Shown one piece after another: positions 48,063-58,961 of a stretch of DNA of 64,000 nt; within the stretch, counting starts at the first letter, position 1, and each line of letters starts with the position of its first letter. Origin of the DNA: Eutreptiella sp. 'Long Island Sound 2002' (Eukaryota; Euglenozoa; Euglenophyceae; Eutreptiales; Eutreptiaceae); NCBI GenBank assembly GCA_964036045.1, contig OZ038380.1:66597591-66661590 (forward strand), written 5' to 3'. The notes under the pieces were generated by a model. It had not been told where the DNA came from, made no database searches, and was given only the letters and a program-made list of their open reading frames with translations. The translations under genes and the position numbers were made by a program.

Positions 48063-49210
48063 CTGATTCCCTCAGGGAATTCAAGCTGTGGCTCCACCGA
48101 CTGATCTGCTGTCCCGATGCCCAGCCTGAGGGTGTCTATAAACTGTCCTGCCTGGCTTCTAGTTGAGGGCTGAATCAGGCACATCCTCCACCCCCTGACA
48201 TCCGACTGGATGTCCATGCAGCCCCTGAGCCGGTCTCCGGCCTACAGTGGGCAGTGAGTCAGGTGGCATCTATGGTGCTTCCCTCTCTCTTTTCTTCCCT
48301 CTGAGGTATCTCTGGACCTGCAGGTCTGAAGTACCTCTCTTTCTTTCTCCTCCTGGGATATCTCTGGACTTGACGCCCTGGGGTATCTCAGAGTCCTGAA
48401 ATGTATTGCACGTGGGCGATGCGGGGCAGCAGTTGGGGTCATGTAACTGGATTCGGTTGGAGTGGCTCCGACCTAGGGTGCCAGCCAATACAGTGAACCC
48501 CCAGCGCTCCCCAGGTCATGGGAATGGCTGTGAAATGCCGAGTCTAAACGGACATACAGCCCGGAATAAGCAGGGTGTGCGACTTGATTTTTCGGCCTTT
48601 GTGTGATTGAAGGCCGGGCGGTTGCATGGTATAATGTGCAATAAAACTGCTGCGCAAGCACTGTCAAAGGGGACTGGCCTATGGGGAACCGCATACGCCA
48701 GCAGGGTACGTTGGAGTGCTTCGGCATCGAGGTACCTGGGGTATGAGAATACCTCCTTCCTGCTGGTACCACTCCCACCGCCAGCGCACATACGTCCGCA
48801 CCGGGGTACGTTAAACAGCTCAGAACCATGACAGGAGGAGGCCCCAATCTGTTTCTGTGTTTGGTGCTGAAGTTCAGGTAGTTTATAGTATTTTATCGTG
48901 TACTATCCGCTCTCTCTCTTGTCCTGCCCGCCATTGCTGAGACTGGCTATCTTTTTCTATTTTTTCACCCGCTGATGGCAAGTGGGCAATTCCACTCTTG
49001 TAAATATGTGATGGTGGGAAGCCGTACTGCAGGTAGTCACCTCAGTTCTTGTGTACATAGTCTGCCCACTCGCCAGTTGGCCGTAGCTTTTTCTTTGAGA
49101 GTGGTCACCAACTTGGTCCCCGGCGTTGCGCTGGGCAGGGGAGTGGAAAGCTGATGCGACCACCTGTTTGTCATTGAGAGCAGGCACCAACTCAGATCCT
49201 GTGTTGGTCT
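48063..49210. other. 3' untranslated part of the Ty3/gypsy element
   Basis: No coding sequence. It lies between the chromodomain and the polypurine tract at 49211 and is therefore most simply the element's 3' non-coding region. It contains two imperfect copies of a GGGGTATCTCTGGACTTG-like motif near 48305-48390. Confidence 0.5.
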
Positions 49211-49221
49211 CGGGAGGGGAG
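49211..49221 (+). promoter_or_regulatory. Polypurine tract followed by a putative 3' LTR start
   Basis: CGGGAGGGGAG directly before TGTAAACAACG. The same tract-plus-TGTAA structure occurs at 45575-45590. The LTR would start at 49222. Its 3' end and a 5' partner were not found, the 5' half of the element being missing. Confidence 0.6.
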
Positions 49222-52200
49222 TGTAAACAACGTTTGGCCGTTTAGGACAATTTTACACCCACCGGTCCCATCCCTTTGTATGTTTTGTGTCTGCCACCAC
49301 CTGGTGGTTTCTTCCGCCTCAGTGGGTACACTCAGCTGGTGAGGGGAGTATTTGGTGTCAGACAACCCTCCAAAATCCCCGCCTATGTCCTCCACTACTC
49401 ATCCTTTACCCCCACCTCTTCAGGTCGAAAGGTGTACTTTGTTTTCCACAAGTAGTCCTCATTCCAAGTTCCCGGAAACCTGAAATCTTTGCAAAAAATT
49501 CAGGGGACTAGGCGCATTTTTTTTCGTCTTTTGCGTCAATCGATAGGGAATTAAAATCTCTTCATATTTGTGTGCGAATTTCCGTGAAATTTGCAAGGGT
49601 ACAGGACCTGGGTTTTGGCTTCGGCGCCTGCATGAACCGGCGTTGCGCCAGTTCGCGTAAATACCGCCAGTTGGTGCCCGTGCGACCAAAATCGCGGAAC
49701 CATGAACTTGCCTTTATGGAAATTTAACAAAGGCTAGCGACGATGACTTGACTTCACTGCTGCTTCATTCAAGATCGTAATTATACAGTTGAATCAAAAA
49801 ACGGCGAAGCGGTGAGGTAAAAATCGAAAACTCGCCATCGACATGATGCCCAGTCAAAATAAGATGTGGAGTAGGTCAAGGAGCCTCGCTGGCACCTTAC
49901 GGTGCCTTTCTTTCCCCCTGCCCCTCATTTGACTAATCATGGCATGCCATTTTTATGCATTTCATAGGGTCACTTCAGCAGGGCATATCTTTAAGCCACT
50001 GCTTCTGTAACCTTCGAAGTAAAATGCATAGGAAAGCCAAAAGTGTCTATTTCAATTGTATATTAAGTAACCTCGCGGGTTGCAAGTATATTTGAAGTTA
50101 TGAGTGATTTATTAGGTTTGAGTCAGAAAAATAGGAATCCGGGAATACCATGAATTGCCTTATGAAAAGAAAGGTATGCATATCTTGCCATGGTGTACAC
50201 GGACCCGAAAAATCTTGGGTCAATTAATTTTGACGTTCGCAATTCATTTGATCACCATGGTGGGTCAAGCCATCCATGGTGGGGCTGCCATCAAAGGCCC
50301 AAAAGAGTCATTCGTGGCCATGGTATGGACCCAATTCCGGAGCTTTGTGCGGGTCGCCATCTTGTCGAATCTCTCTCATGCTTCAACATGCATGTTTGTG
50401 CATGTCTCGAGGGCCCGCATGTGTTTCGTTTGATGAATTCCTAGCCGGTGGCTAAGCACTAGATCTATTTGAGTGACTTAGTCTTGAGCAGACGTTTTTC
50501 ATGTACTCAAAGTTTGCCATGATATCTCCAAGATATCATGGACCCGGAAGTCAAGTAAAAGCTCATTTTGTACGTACTTGATCCGTACTTCCGAGGTATG
50601 GAGGAATTTGACTCCCTTCTAGCCTCAAACATCTTCCCTTTGTAACGTATTTTGGAACAATTGAAGCTTTTTTCACTTTGTCATTTTGACGTCAATTTTC
50701 ACTCATTTTTTCCCAATCATGGGCTCACCTTCCGGGCTCGGTTCTCAAAGCCCGTGGGGAAATTGAACCCAATTTCTGTTTGTGCATTTTTGAGGTTGTG
50801 TCTACTTAGCATTTCGTCACTGTTTGCCATATTTGCGGCCATGTACAGAGTTTCAGCATCAACAATGTCCGACCCCATTTTTGACCTTTGAATTTCACGT
50901 CCTCACTTGTGTTGACCATGGAGATAGACTACCATTGAGTTTTCTTTCGAACTTTGGATCCATCGGGGCCTACTCCGTCCTTACTATGCATGTATGGTCG
51001 AGGCCGCAATCTCTTGGCGTAGGGCTACTCTCTCTGTTGAATTTGGGCACGCAATTTTGAGTTAATTTCATGCCTAGGAAAAACTTCCCAGCATGCACGT
51101 TCAATTTTTCCCTGTGTACGTGCTCACTTGTGGAGCTCATAACGCCAGGCCATTGTTCAGTTTTGACCTAAGAATTGATTCTTATGAGAGCCACGACTCT
51201 CTACTCACAGAATGTGATTTGTATGATGGATTTGAAGCCGCCAGTTTTTCACCAAAACGGGACATCTCTAACTTCTTTTAGATCAAAAATTTCACTTCGG
51301 CACTTCAGGGACTTAGTTTGTTTGGTTCTTTGGGTCACATTCCCTTGTCCCTTGACCCTCATTCACTCCAAGGTGTCTACTTTGGGTATTGAGGCTTGTT
51401 TGGGTATGTTTCATAGCATACTCAAGTAATTTGAACCTTTTTTGCCAAGCCTATGGTATAGTGGTTTTACATGGCTCCAACCAGGTCTATAGAGAGCCTT
51501 GAAAACTACCCTGTCATGTCAGCATGTGGTCAGTTTACAGGCTAACAGTAAACAACCCATGAGGAGTTATCTTATCTTACTTGAATCCCGTGTGTAAAAC
51601 ATGCTCATGGAACCCGTTTGAGGTTAGTGAAAATGACCTCAAAAATGTGTATGGGAGATTGCTGCATTCTTTCAAAGCCAGGGGGAGGTAGGGTCAGCCC
51701 TTCTGGGACAATCAAGTCCTCCGCATATCCTTTGTGCATGCACTTTACCCGACCTTAGGCTATCACTGTGTTGGATTCATTTGCATTCTCGTCTCCCTTG
51801 TTTTTCACTGTTGGGGAATTTCAACAAAGTGCGCAGCCCATCAGACTACATACAGTGTCCTGGTATCGTTGGGATAGACCAGGACATTTTGGTATCATGT
51901 TGGTGGACTACTGCTCTTCGGATGCTTCCAGACGGATTCTTTTGAAAGTCCCCTACCGTGGCCAGGGAGCACTTGAATGTCAGTGACCTCTGATTTCTAG
52001 TTTTTCCTGCCTGCGTGCCCTGATGCCTGCAGTAAGTCCCAGGGCCCACGTTGAGTTGTATCCTGCCCCCCTAATTGTGTCAGGGTGAAGGTCCTGCGTT
52101 CCCATAACTACGCTTGTTTCCGTATGGGACCCTATCCAATTGCTCTGTCTCCCTTTGTGCCATTTTGTCTTGTGTACATACTGTTTTTGTGGTTGCATGA

Positions 52201-52420
52201 TGTATCTCTTTTCGTCCTTCTAGGTACGAAAGGGCTACGTTTGTGATCGCTGCGCTCACTCTGAGTTTCAGCAAGGTTCAGACTTCTTGTCCAGTGCTGT
52301 GCCTTCGCTTGTGACTCACTCGGCTCAGGGAAAAGCGCCCGTACCGGCCCCGCTTACAGACCAGGGGGTAAAATAGCACCGGGAGTACTATCACAAAAGT
52401 CCGGTAGAACTATGTGGTGG
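49222..52420. other. Non-coding region between two opposed Ty3/gypsy remains
   Basis: Starts with a putative LTR (TGTAAACAACG...) of unknown length. A second tract-like GGTGAGGGGAG occurs near 49340. The remainder has no recognisable gene. A stretch near 52396-52432 resembles the element interior at 45451-45490 (CCGGTAGAAC, TGTGGT, TAACA blocks in the same order), so part of it is related retroelement sequence. Confidence 0.4.
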
Positions 52421-55400
52421 TTAACATACATACCCGGTTTGACGGCAGACGATGACCATGAGATAGTCCACCTTTTTTGCAGTGCAACTCTGCTGGCACT
52501 TGGGCAATTTTACAAACGTCAATTGCAAAGGATGTGAAAGGATACTGCAGAACAGGAGCAAATTCACATGTGTCGGATTGCTTGCCACGCCTTGCCTTCG
52601 TGGTTTGACACTCATGACATTGCCCAAGAATTTTAGCAATGTCGGTGACAGATTACGCCTACCTCTTGGCAAGTCGTAGGCAAGGCACCCAAATTTTCTA
52701 TTAAACAACTCCACAGTCTTCTCCACCCGAGGGTGGACATAAGAATGTATTGCCACCACCACGTCTTCAAAGAGAGCTGTACGGCACACAATCCTTCCCT
52801 TGAACCGAATCTATTTTTCGTCATCGTCCTAACTCATACCGTAATTCCTATAATTCGGGTCTGAGATGACTGGATCAGACTCAAAGTCGCAGTCAGCAAA
52901 TTCATCTGGATAATGCTCAGTCCAATCCTCATAGAGAATTTCGGACTGAGGTGGTATGTTCACCTTGGACACGGCACAAATGAGTCTTTCCAACTCCGGC
53001 AGAAATGACAAATGACTCATCCGAGCTTGAAGATGGGCTGCATAGCCAGAAACAGTCTCACTGGACCAATTAGCTGCACTTCCTTTTACAGAATCAAAAG
53101 ATGCAGCAAGGTCATTTATCGCTTTGTCTCGTCTGTCCTGAATGTCCTGAGAACTGTCCAGGGAACAATGAAGAATGGAGGGGCAAGGCTGTACCCAAGC
53201 TTGATGAGCACTTAGAGCCTGCACCGTGGCATATCCAAGCCATTGAAGAGTTAAGACAGCCCCCACGGCAGTGATGGCATTGAGAAGTCCTGCATCCAAC
53301 TGGACTTGCGTGTCTGTAGCCCGCTAGGCCAAAATCTTTTCTTCCCTCTCCTTGCATTTACGTTCTTGCTTCATGACCCCCTTTTGATCGGCATCACTGC
53401 CGTGAAAACTGGTGTCATCCGCCAATCCGGCCTGATATGCCCACCAGGACAACCCATCGGCGACGGTGTTGTGCTTGCCGGGTTTGTACACCACTTCAAT
53501 GTGGTACCGGCTTACAAATTCGTGCAACCGGCCACGCCCTCCAAAAGGCCCTGAGAGGGTACAAAGATCTTCTTTGTACCAACTCTCCAAGGACTTGTGG
53601 TCGGTGTACACGGTGACTTTTTGTCCCCCAATCCAACTTTTAATTTTTAGCCACCAAGAGACTAATGCATAAGTCTCTTGCTCGCGGGTGCTCCAAGCTC
53701 TTTGTGCCTTCCCATCCTTGCGTTCCGGCTTGCGCCTGAAAAAAGCGCAAGGGCTTCCACTCCCCTTCGGGGTTTCGTTGTTTCAGGACAGCACCGACTC
53801 CATGGTCGCATGCATCCACATGGATGCCATATTCATCATCGGCTGATGGAATGTACAACTCACACTCAGCACTGAGTGCTTCCTTCAACTGAGCAAAAGC
53901 AGACTCCATCTCGGGCGTCCACTGGATACAATTACGCTCCTTTGGTACCCTACAACGTCCCTTACAACCATCTACCCCGGGGAGACGCTCATACTTACCT
54001 TGCAGCGACGTCATCAACGGGGCTGCAATATTGGAAACATTTCTTATGTAAATTCAATACCAATTTACAACCCCCAAGAATCCCTTTATCTGCTTTGGGG
54101 TTTTGGGCTTGGGCCAATTGCGTACCGCATCCACCTTGGAAGGGGCGGGACTAAGCATTCCCCCATGCAAAACATGTCCACAATACTTGATTCTCTCCAT
54201 AAAAGGATGACATTTCTAAAAGCGGACTCTGAGATGGCATTCCTCTAACTTCTCAAATACTTTAACCACCTTTTGAAAGTGGTGTTCGAGGTATGCCTTT
54301 GATTCAAGTATTTTGCCCTTAGCACAAAGCTTGGGTTGTGTCCCCGTGAGTAAATCATCGATGTAAATGTGTGTGTGCGGCCGTAGCGACTTCAACCAAT
54401 CATTCACCATTCTCTGGAAAGCTTGGGGTCCTACCGTAACCCCCATGGGTAGGACCCTCCACTCAAATACCCCAAATGGAGAACAGAAGGCAGTGTGTTG
54501 CCTACTGCACTCACTTAGAGGCATTTGGTGGAACCCATCCTCGAGGTCGAGGAGGGTCAAGAGCTGGTTTCCAGCCTGTTTGACAAACAAGTCCTCGATT
54601 ACCGGCAACGGGACCTCGCAGCCGCGGAGTTGGGTGTTCACGTACCGATACTCAATGACGAGTCGCCATTTCTTTGTGCCAGGCTTTGGTACAAGAAACC
54701 CCTGGCCGACCCAATGGGATTGGCTGGGCCCCATCCAGGCCTTTTCTTGAAACTCTTTTACTTTTTCACGCATGGCCTCTTCCGTAAGGCCAACTGCACG
54801 AATGGGCTTGTCAGCCTTCGGCTTAGCATCCGGAGTTGGCTCCAAGACATATTTCCCATTGAAACCCCGTTTGTCCATGTTTTTTTTCAATCTCCGACCA
54901 ATGATTACCTCCTTCCTTGAACATGGTATCTTTGAACCGGTTGTAAATCCCATTCCTATGATCTTGGCAATGTGGATGTTCAGCATCCGCCTTAATCACA
55001 GAACGCACACACCCATCCCTCGTGCTGAAAATGGTAACTGGATTACCTGAGATACCTGAAAAAGGCAAAGGGCTATCATTCGCCCCGAGAGACAGAGTTT
55101 GAGACTCCTCTGAAGTCAACTCGCTGGGAGAGGCATTTTGTAACCCTTTACTCCAATCAGAGATCCTGTCTTGAAGTGAGACCTTTGTTGTTCTCCGATG
55201 CACAAACGAGACCTTCGAAATTCGAGGCTCACACACATCAGGAATATCAGAGGAAGGGAGAAGATTACCACAATTTTGTTCAATGCATACCTTTTGAACC
55301 AGTCGATCCAGAGATGGCTCTTGTTCCTGAGCTCTTAACTCGGTCATGGAATCATTTTTTTGAGACATGACTGTTGAGCAAGGGAGAATGGAACGGAGAA

Positions 55401-55638
55401 TGGAATCATGTTCTTGAGACATGACTGCTGAGCGAGGGACAATGGAATTCGGAATGGAATCAGGCGGCAAGGTCATAAGCCCTCTAGCCGCAGCTGAAAC
55501 ACGCTGGACCTTCAACGCTTTCCGACTCATCCCTACGGGTCTGCGAAGGGAGGTGACACATGGGCCGCATGAGATTTGGTTTTTGTTGAGGCTTTGCAAA
55601 TGTTTTGCACTCAAGCAGGTTCGGACCCCCGTGGCCAT
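52421..55638 (-). pseudogene. Ty3/gypsy gag-pol, truncated inside the integrase core
   Basis: Minus strand. 55638-54823 is an unidentified gag/pre-RT frame (no clear protease motif). After a frameshift, RT occupies 54986-54216: GQGFLVPKPGTKKWRLVIEY, LLTLLDLEDGFHQMPL, FGVFEWRVLPMGV, and the catalytic YIDDLLTG. The same frame continues across stops through the RT-RNase H connection (SKVDAVRNWPKPKTP, then FLGVVNWY followed by TGA) to about 53640, with WTPEMESAFAQLK and YGIHVDACDHGVGAVL (RNase H D). After another shift come MYTDHKSLESWYKED and GKHNTVADGLSWWAYQAG (RNase H Ds present). The integrase zinc-finger region (HSYVHPRVEKTVELFNRKF, CHECQ in a shifted frame) and the first core strand (VDYLMVIVCRQTGY) end the copy at about 52421. 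Downstream integrase and chromodomain are missing. Confidence 0.85.
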
Positions 55639-57860
55639 CTTTGGGTCACTTGGGGTGTGTATCTATGTGCCGGCAAGCCGCCATTGGCTGATATCATACT
55701 CTCCCATCCACCTGACCTATCCTGATGTGATAGTGTGATAGGTTTTGCCATTCCAGCTATGAGCGGCCATATTCAGTACCGAGGCGCCGCCAGCTGAGAT
55801 TTATATATCAGAATATCAGGAATCGACAGGGTTTTTTATCATAAAGTTTCTGTAATTTTTCCGCCTTCCGTTCTGATTGTCAATGTATCGGCGACTGTCA
55901 GTTGGCTCGCGATTTTGCAGTAACCGATTGGTTAACTGTTATTTACAGATATTTTGGCGGAAACCCCGCTGAAGGGTGGGATTCCATCAGTAAAGGGTTC
56001 GTTGCTTCCGCAATTTTCATATTATACACTCGCAAAATTAATCCAAATTTTTCAGACTTTCAGAATCGGATTTTCGACTTCGACATCGCCGCACTTGATA
56101 TGACGAATCTCGAGTGGTCCTACATTTTTCCTGATCAGGAATCAACCTTCATTTGGTTATGCCCTTCCTTTTTCTTGTAGATAAAGGAGAAACAAAGTTG
56201 ATTCGTGAGGCCACTTTGAAAGGTCATATCTCCAGCTCACGGCGAGGAATACCATTTCCGAGAATTGGGTTGGAATTGCCTTGGTCTCAACTTAATTTGA
56301 AAAGCATCAAACGCTCTTGATGCGTACACATGCCCGGTATAGCAAGGGACAATGGTCAAGAGGGTAGAAAGGGATATATAACTCTTGGACCGTGCAACGG
56401 AATATTTTAATGCGACTTTCGAGTGTGCCGCATGAGTGTTGGTGTTGCATAGAAACTTTCTTTGGGTTCCAACGTATTTTTAACGTGAAGTTATGTCCAT
56501 GGAGGGGCATGTCATATCATGGTGGGAGCCACTTTATGAGGGTATGTGTTATATGCATGGTATGTGCTTCGATATGCTCACGCCCATGTTGTATATCTCC
56601 AATTGTAGGAAGATATATGGAGTCATACGTGGCAAGGGCTTCGCCCGAGTCCCAATGGTGAGCTCCATAGCGCTAGACTAAGTCTACCGCTTATATAGTG
56701 CATGTGGGAGGGCTCTCAGAGCGACCCACAAGCGCCACTATCAATTTTGCCATTTTCATGGTGCGTGTTGGGAGGAGATTCGAAGGTGTCCCTATGCGTC
56801 CATGTGGGGATCCAATTGGGGGGATTGTTTGCAAATGGTCCCAAGCAATTGTGCTTTGAATCATGTGTTGGTACCACTGGTGAGCGAAGTTATATACTAG
56901 TACTCACCCTGGTACTAGTAATTATCTTGAATTTGGCATTATTTGCATGTTTTTGACCTGATTTTATGCTCATTTTTGTGTTTTATGTGCTCAACTGGTC
57001 GGCTAACAAAAAGGTGCCTAGAGATCTGTGAACTATGGTATGTTCCTTATATGTTGGCATATGCTTCGGTGTTGCACCTCACCATATGCCAGATCAAGTG
57101 GTCACTTTGGCGTGGCACATGAGGCCTCACAAAATTAGGTCTCAAATTCATGAGTTGACTTGTGAAGCATGTCATGTACATAACCGGAGGGGCTTCGGAG
57201 CCAATGATGGGATATTCTTGGGCATGAAGTTTTGGTATATATCACCCTTGTATTTTACTTTCCGGTTTGACACATGCATGGAGCATTTGAATATTCCCCG
57301 TATGCAGTTTTGAGTACATAATTAAATTTTGGGCACTATGGTGTGATTTGCCTGATTTTGCTAGGTTATGAGGTCATCTTCATGGGGTAGTTCTCCTAGC
57401 CCAATCAACTCCAAGTCCAACAAACGTTATGTCAGGGTAGAGCATGGTCCTGAGTGCTACTCTAGGCCATGACACGCCACCTCCCCTATTGGGCTAGGAT
57501 TTAGAGGCTTGGGAGTGAACACATTTTTGGGGTTTATGTAGTGACTTTTGACACATGGCATTTAGCCATCTTATTTGACTGGGTTCAGGGCATCATGTTG
57601 GCGAGTCAAGGGAAGGTCTTCAGTCCCGGGAAAGAGGGGTCTTTGGCTGTGATTGTGTACATTTCCATCTTTCCCCAACTTTGCTTTATTTGTGTTCATA
57701 TGCCAATTTCAGGGCTTCCTCTTTGGTGCAATTCTTGTACATGCCCTTAACCGTGAGCCGACCGGTGTGTTGAACGGAAGCCCGCAGTTTGGATTTGGAT
57801 TTGGATTGTGCTTGGTGCTGCTAGGGATCTGTGTGAAGGAGCCATTTTTACTATTTTTTT
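55639..57860. other. Non-coding region between opposed retroelements
   Basis: No supported gene. The left part would contain the 5' region of the minus-strand element, the right part the 5' region or LTR of the plus-strand element at 57861. I found no clear LTR edge or primer-binding site. Open frames here (55902-56180, 57035-57313, and others) lack motifs. Confidence 0.4.
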
Positions 57861-58961
57861 GTGATGCAGAGCCTGGTGAGGAGCAGGACCATGGGAGTGA
57901 CGGGTGGAAGGGGTATAGCAGGGGCCGGTCCTGGTAGGGACCTTCTTTATGGTAGCAGAGGAGTACCTGCCCCTTACCGCCGCACCGGGGACTTGGGCCC
58001 TCATGAGCCCTTCCCAAGGACGCCCCGGGTGCAGATCATCGAGTCTGTGGAGTCGACGCCGGACTGTGAAGCCCGAGAAGAGCGAAGATGCTCAGAACGG
58101 AGAGCCCTTGCAGGACATGGGCTGGACATGGAGGACCTGGCCTCCATGTGTGAAGGGCAATGCCGCAAGGCTTGCAATCTCCGCTCCGCTGCGGAGAAGT
58201 TGGAGGAGACTGGTAGCAACGGCAGAGCTCGGCGTTACCGGAAGCGCGGGTCCCCAAAACCCGCGGCGGAAGCAAGGGCGATGGAGACAGATCCCAGCCT
58301 GGTCAGGTTGTGGTCAGCTGCAGATTCCGAGGGGCCTTCTGAGGGCTATTCGACAGCTTCTGAGCAACCTTCGGAGTCGGAGGAGACGGCCAGACCGCCC
58401 ACAAGGGCGAACATGGCCCGGGAACCAAGCCTGGAGCATGAAGCCGAGGCATTGGAGAGGCCCGCCAGAGCCAGAACGGCGCCTGTGGCCTGGCACACGG
58501 AGCCAACGCGGGATAGCATGGGCGACACACCCATGGCGGAGGAATCCGAGGCGCCGGGAACCGTGGGATGCGCCGGATCTGGTGGAAAGCACGTTGAGTG
58601 CCACTGCGAGCACGTATCCTTCCTCATCGGCAAGTACCCAAAGATGGGGATGGACGCCATCGTGCAGCACCCCGACAGCCTGGACAACGCGAAGGACGGT
58701 CTAGAGGAGGACGTCGCGGGGATCCTGGATGACCAGTCGGCAGCAGAGAGAGACATGGCGGAACTGCGAGCAGAACAGGACCGGTACCGGGTGAATCTGG
58801 AGCCTGCCTTTGCAGAAGCAGCAGCGAGTGGTGGACAGCCTCCCCCACCTGGTGGAGGACATGTCGGGACGCCTGAAAAGGCTAGAGGAGTTACAACCCC
58901 TCGCCTCGGGTCCGGAGCTGCCGGCAAAGCCAGCAGCGGCAGAGCTGGTGGAGCGGGTTAA
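57861..58961 (+). CDS. Gag-like protein of the 57.9-63.6 kb Ty3/gypsy element
   Basis: 366 codons from an ATG at 57861. Arg/Glu/Ala/Pro-rich with no zinc knuckle of the CCHC type; two cysteine pairs (SMCEGQCRKACN near residue 90, HVECHCEHV near residue 250) are the only metal-binding candidates. A heptad-like stretch (AERDMAELRAEQDRYRVNLE, about residues 294-313) breaks off where the frame turns Gly/Ala-rich. The overlapping frame from 58810 continues the coiled coil (QKQQRVVDSLPHLVEDMSGR), so gag and pol were joined through a frame change near 58808. That may be a mutation or a programmed shift; a run of GCAGCAGC nearby does not decide it. Function by position only: capsid-type protein of the retroelement. 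Confidence 0.6.
   Translation: MMQSLVRSRTMGVTGGRGIAGAGPGRDLLYGSRGVPAPYRRTGDLGPHEPFPRTPRVQIIESVESTPDCEAREERRCSERRALAGHGLDMEDLASMCEGQCRKACNLRSAAEKLEETGSNGRARRYRKRGSPKPAAEARAMETDPSLVRLWSAADSEGPSEGYSTASEQPSESEETARPPTRANMAREPSLEHEAEALERPARARTAPVAWHTEPTRDSMGDTPMAEESEAPGTVGCAGSGGKHVECHCEHVSFLIGKYPKMGMDAIVQHPDSLDNAKDGLEEDVAGILDDQSAAERDMAELRAEQDRYRVNLEPAFAEAAASGGQPPPPGGGHVGTPEKARGVTTPRLGSGAAGKASSGRAGGAG

Noticed and set aside
57861-58704. Two overlapping genes at the gag position
   Set aside because: The second frame (57949-58704) is Trp/Arg-rich shadow sequence of the GC-rich gag frame and lacks continuity with pol.
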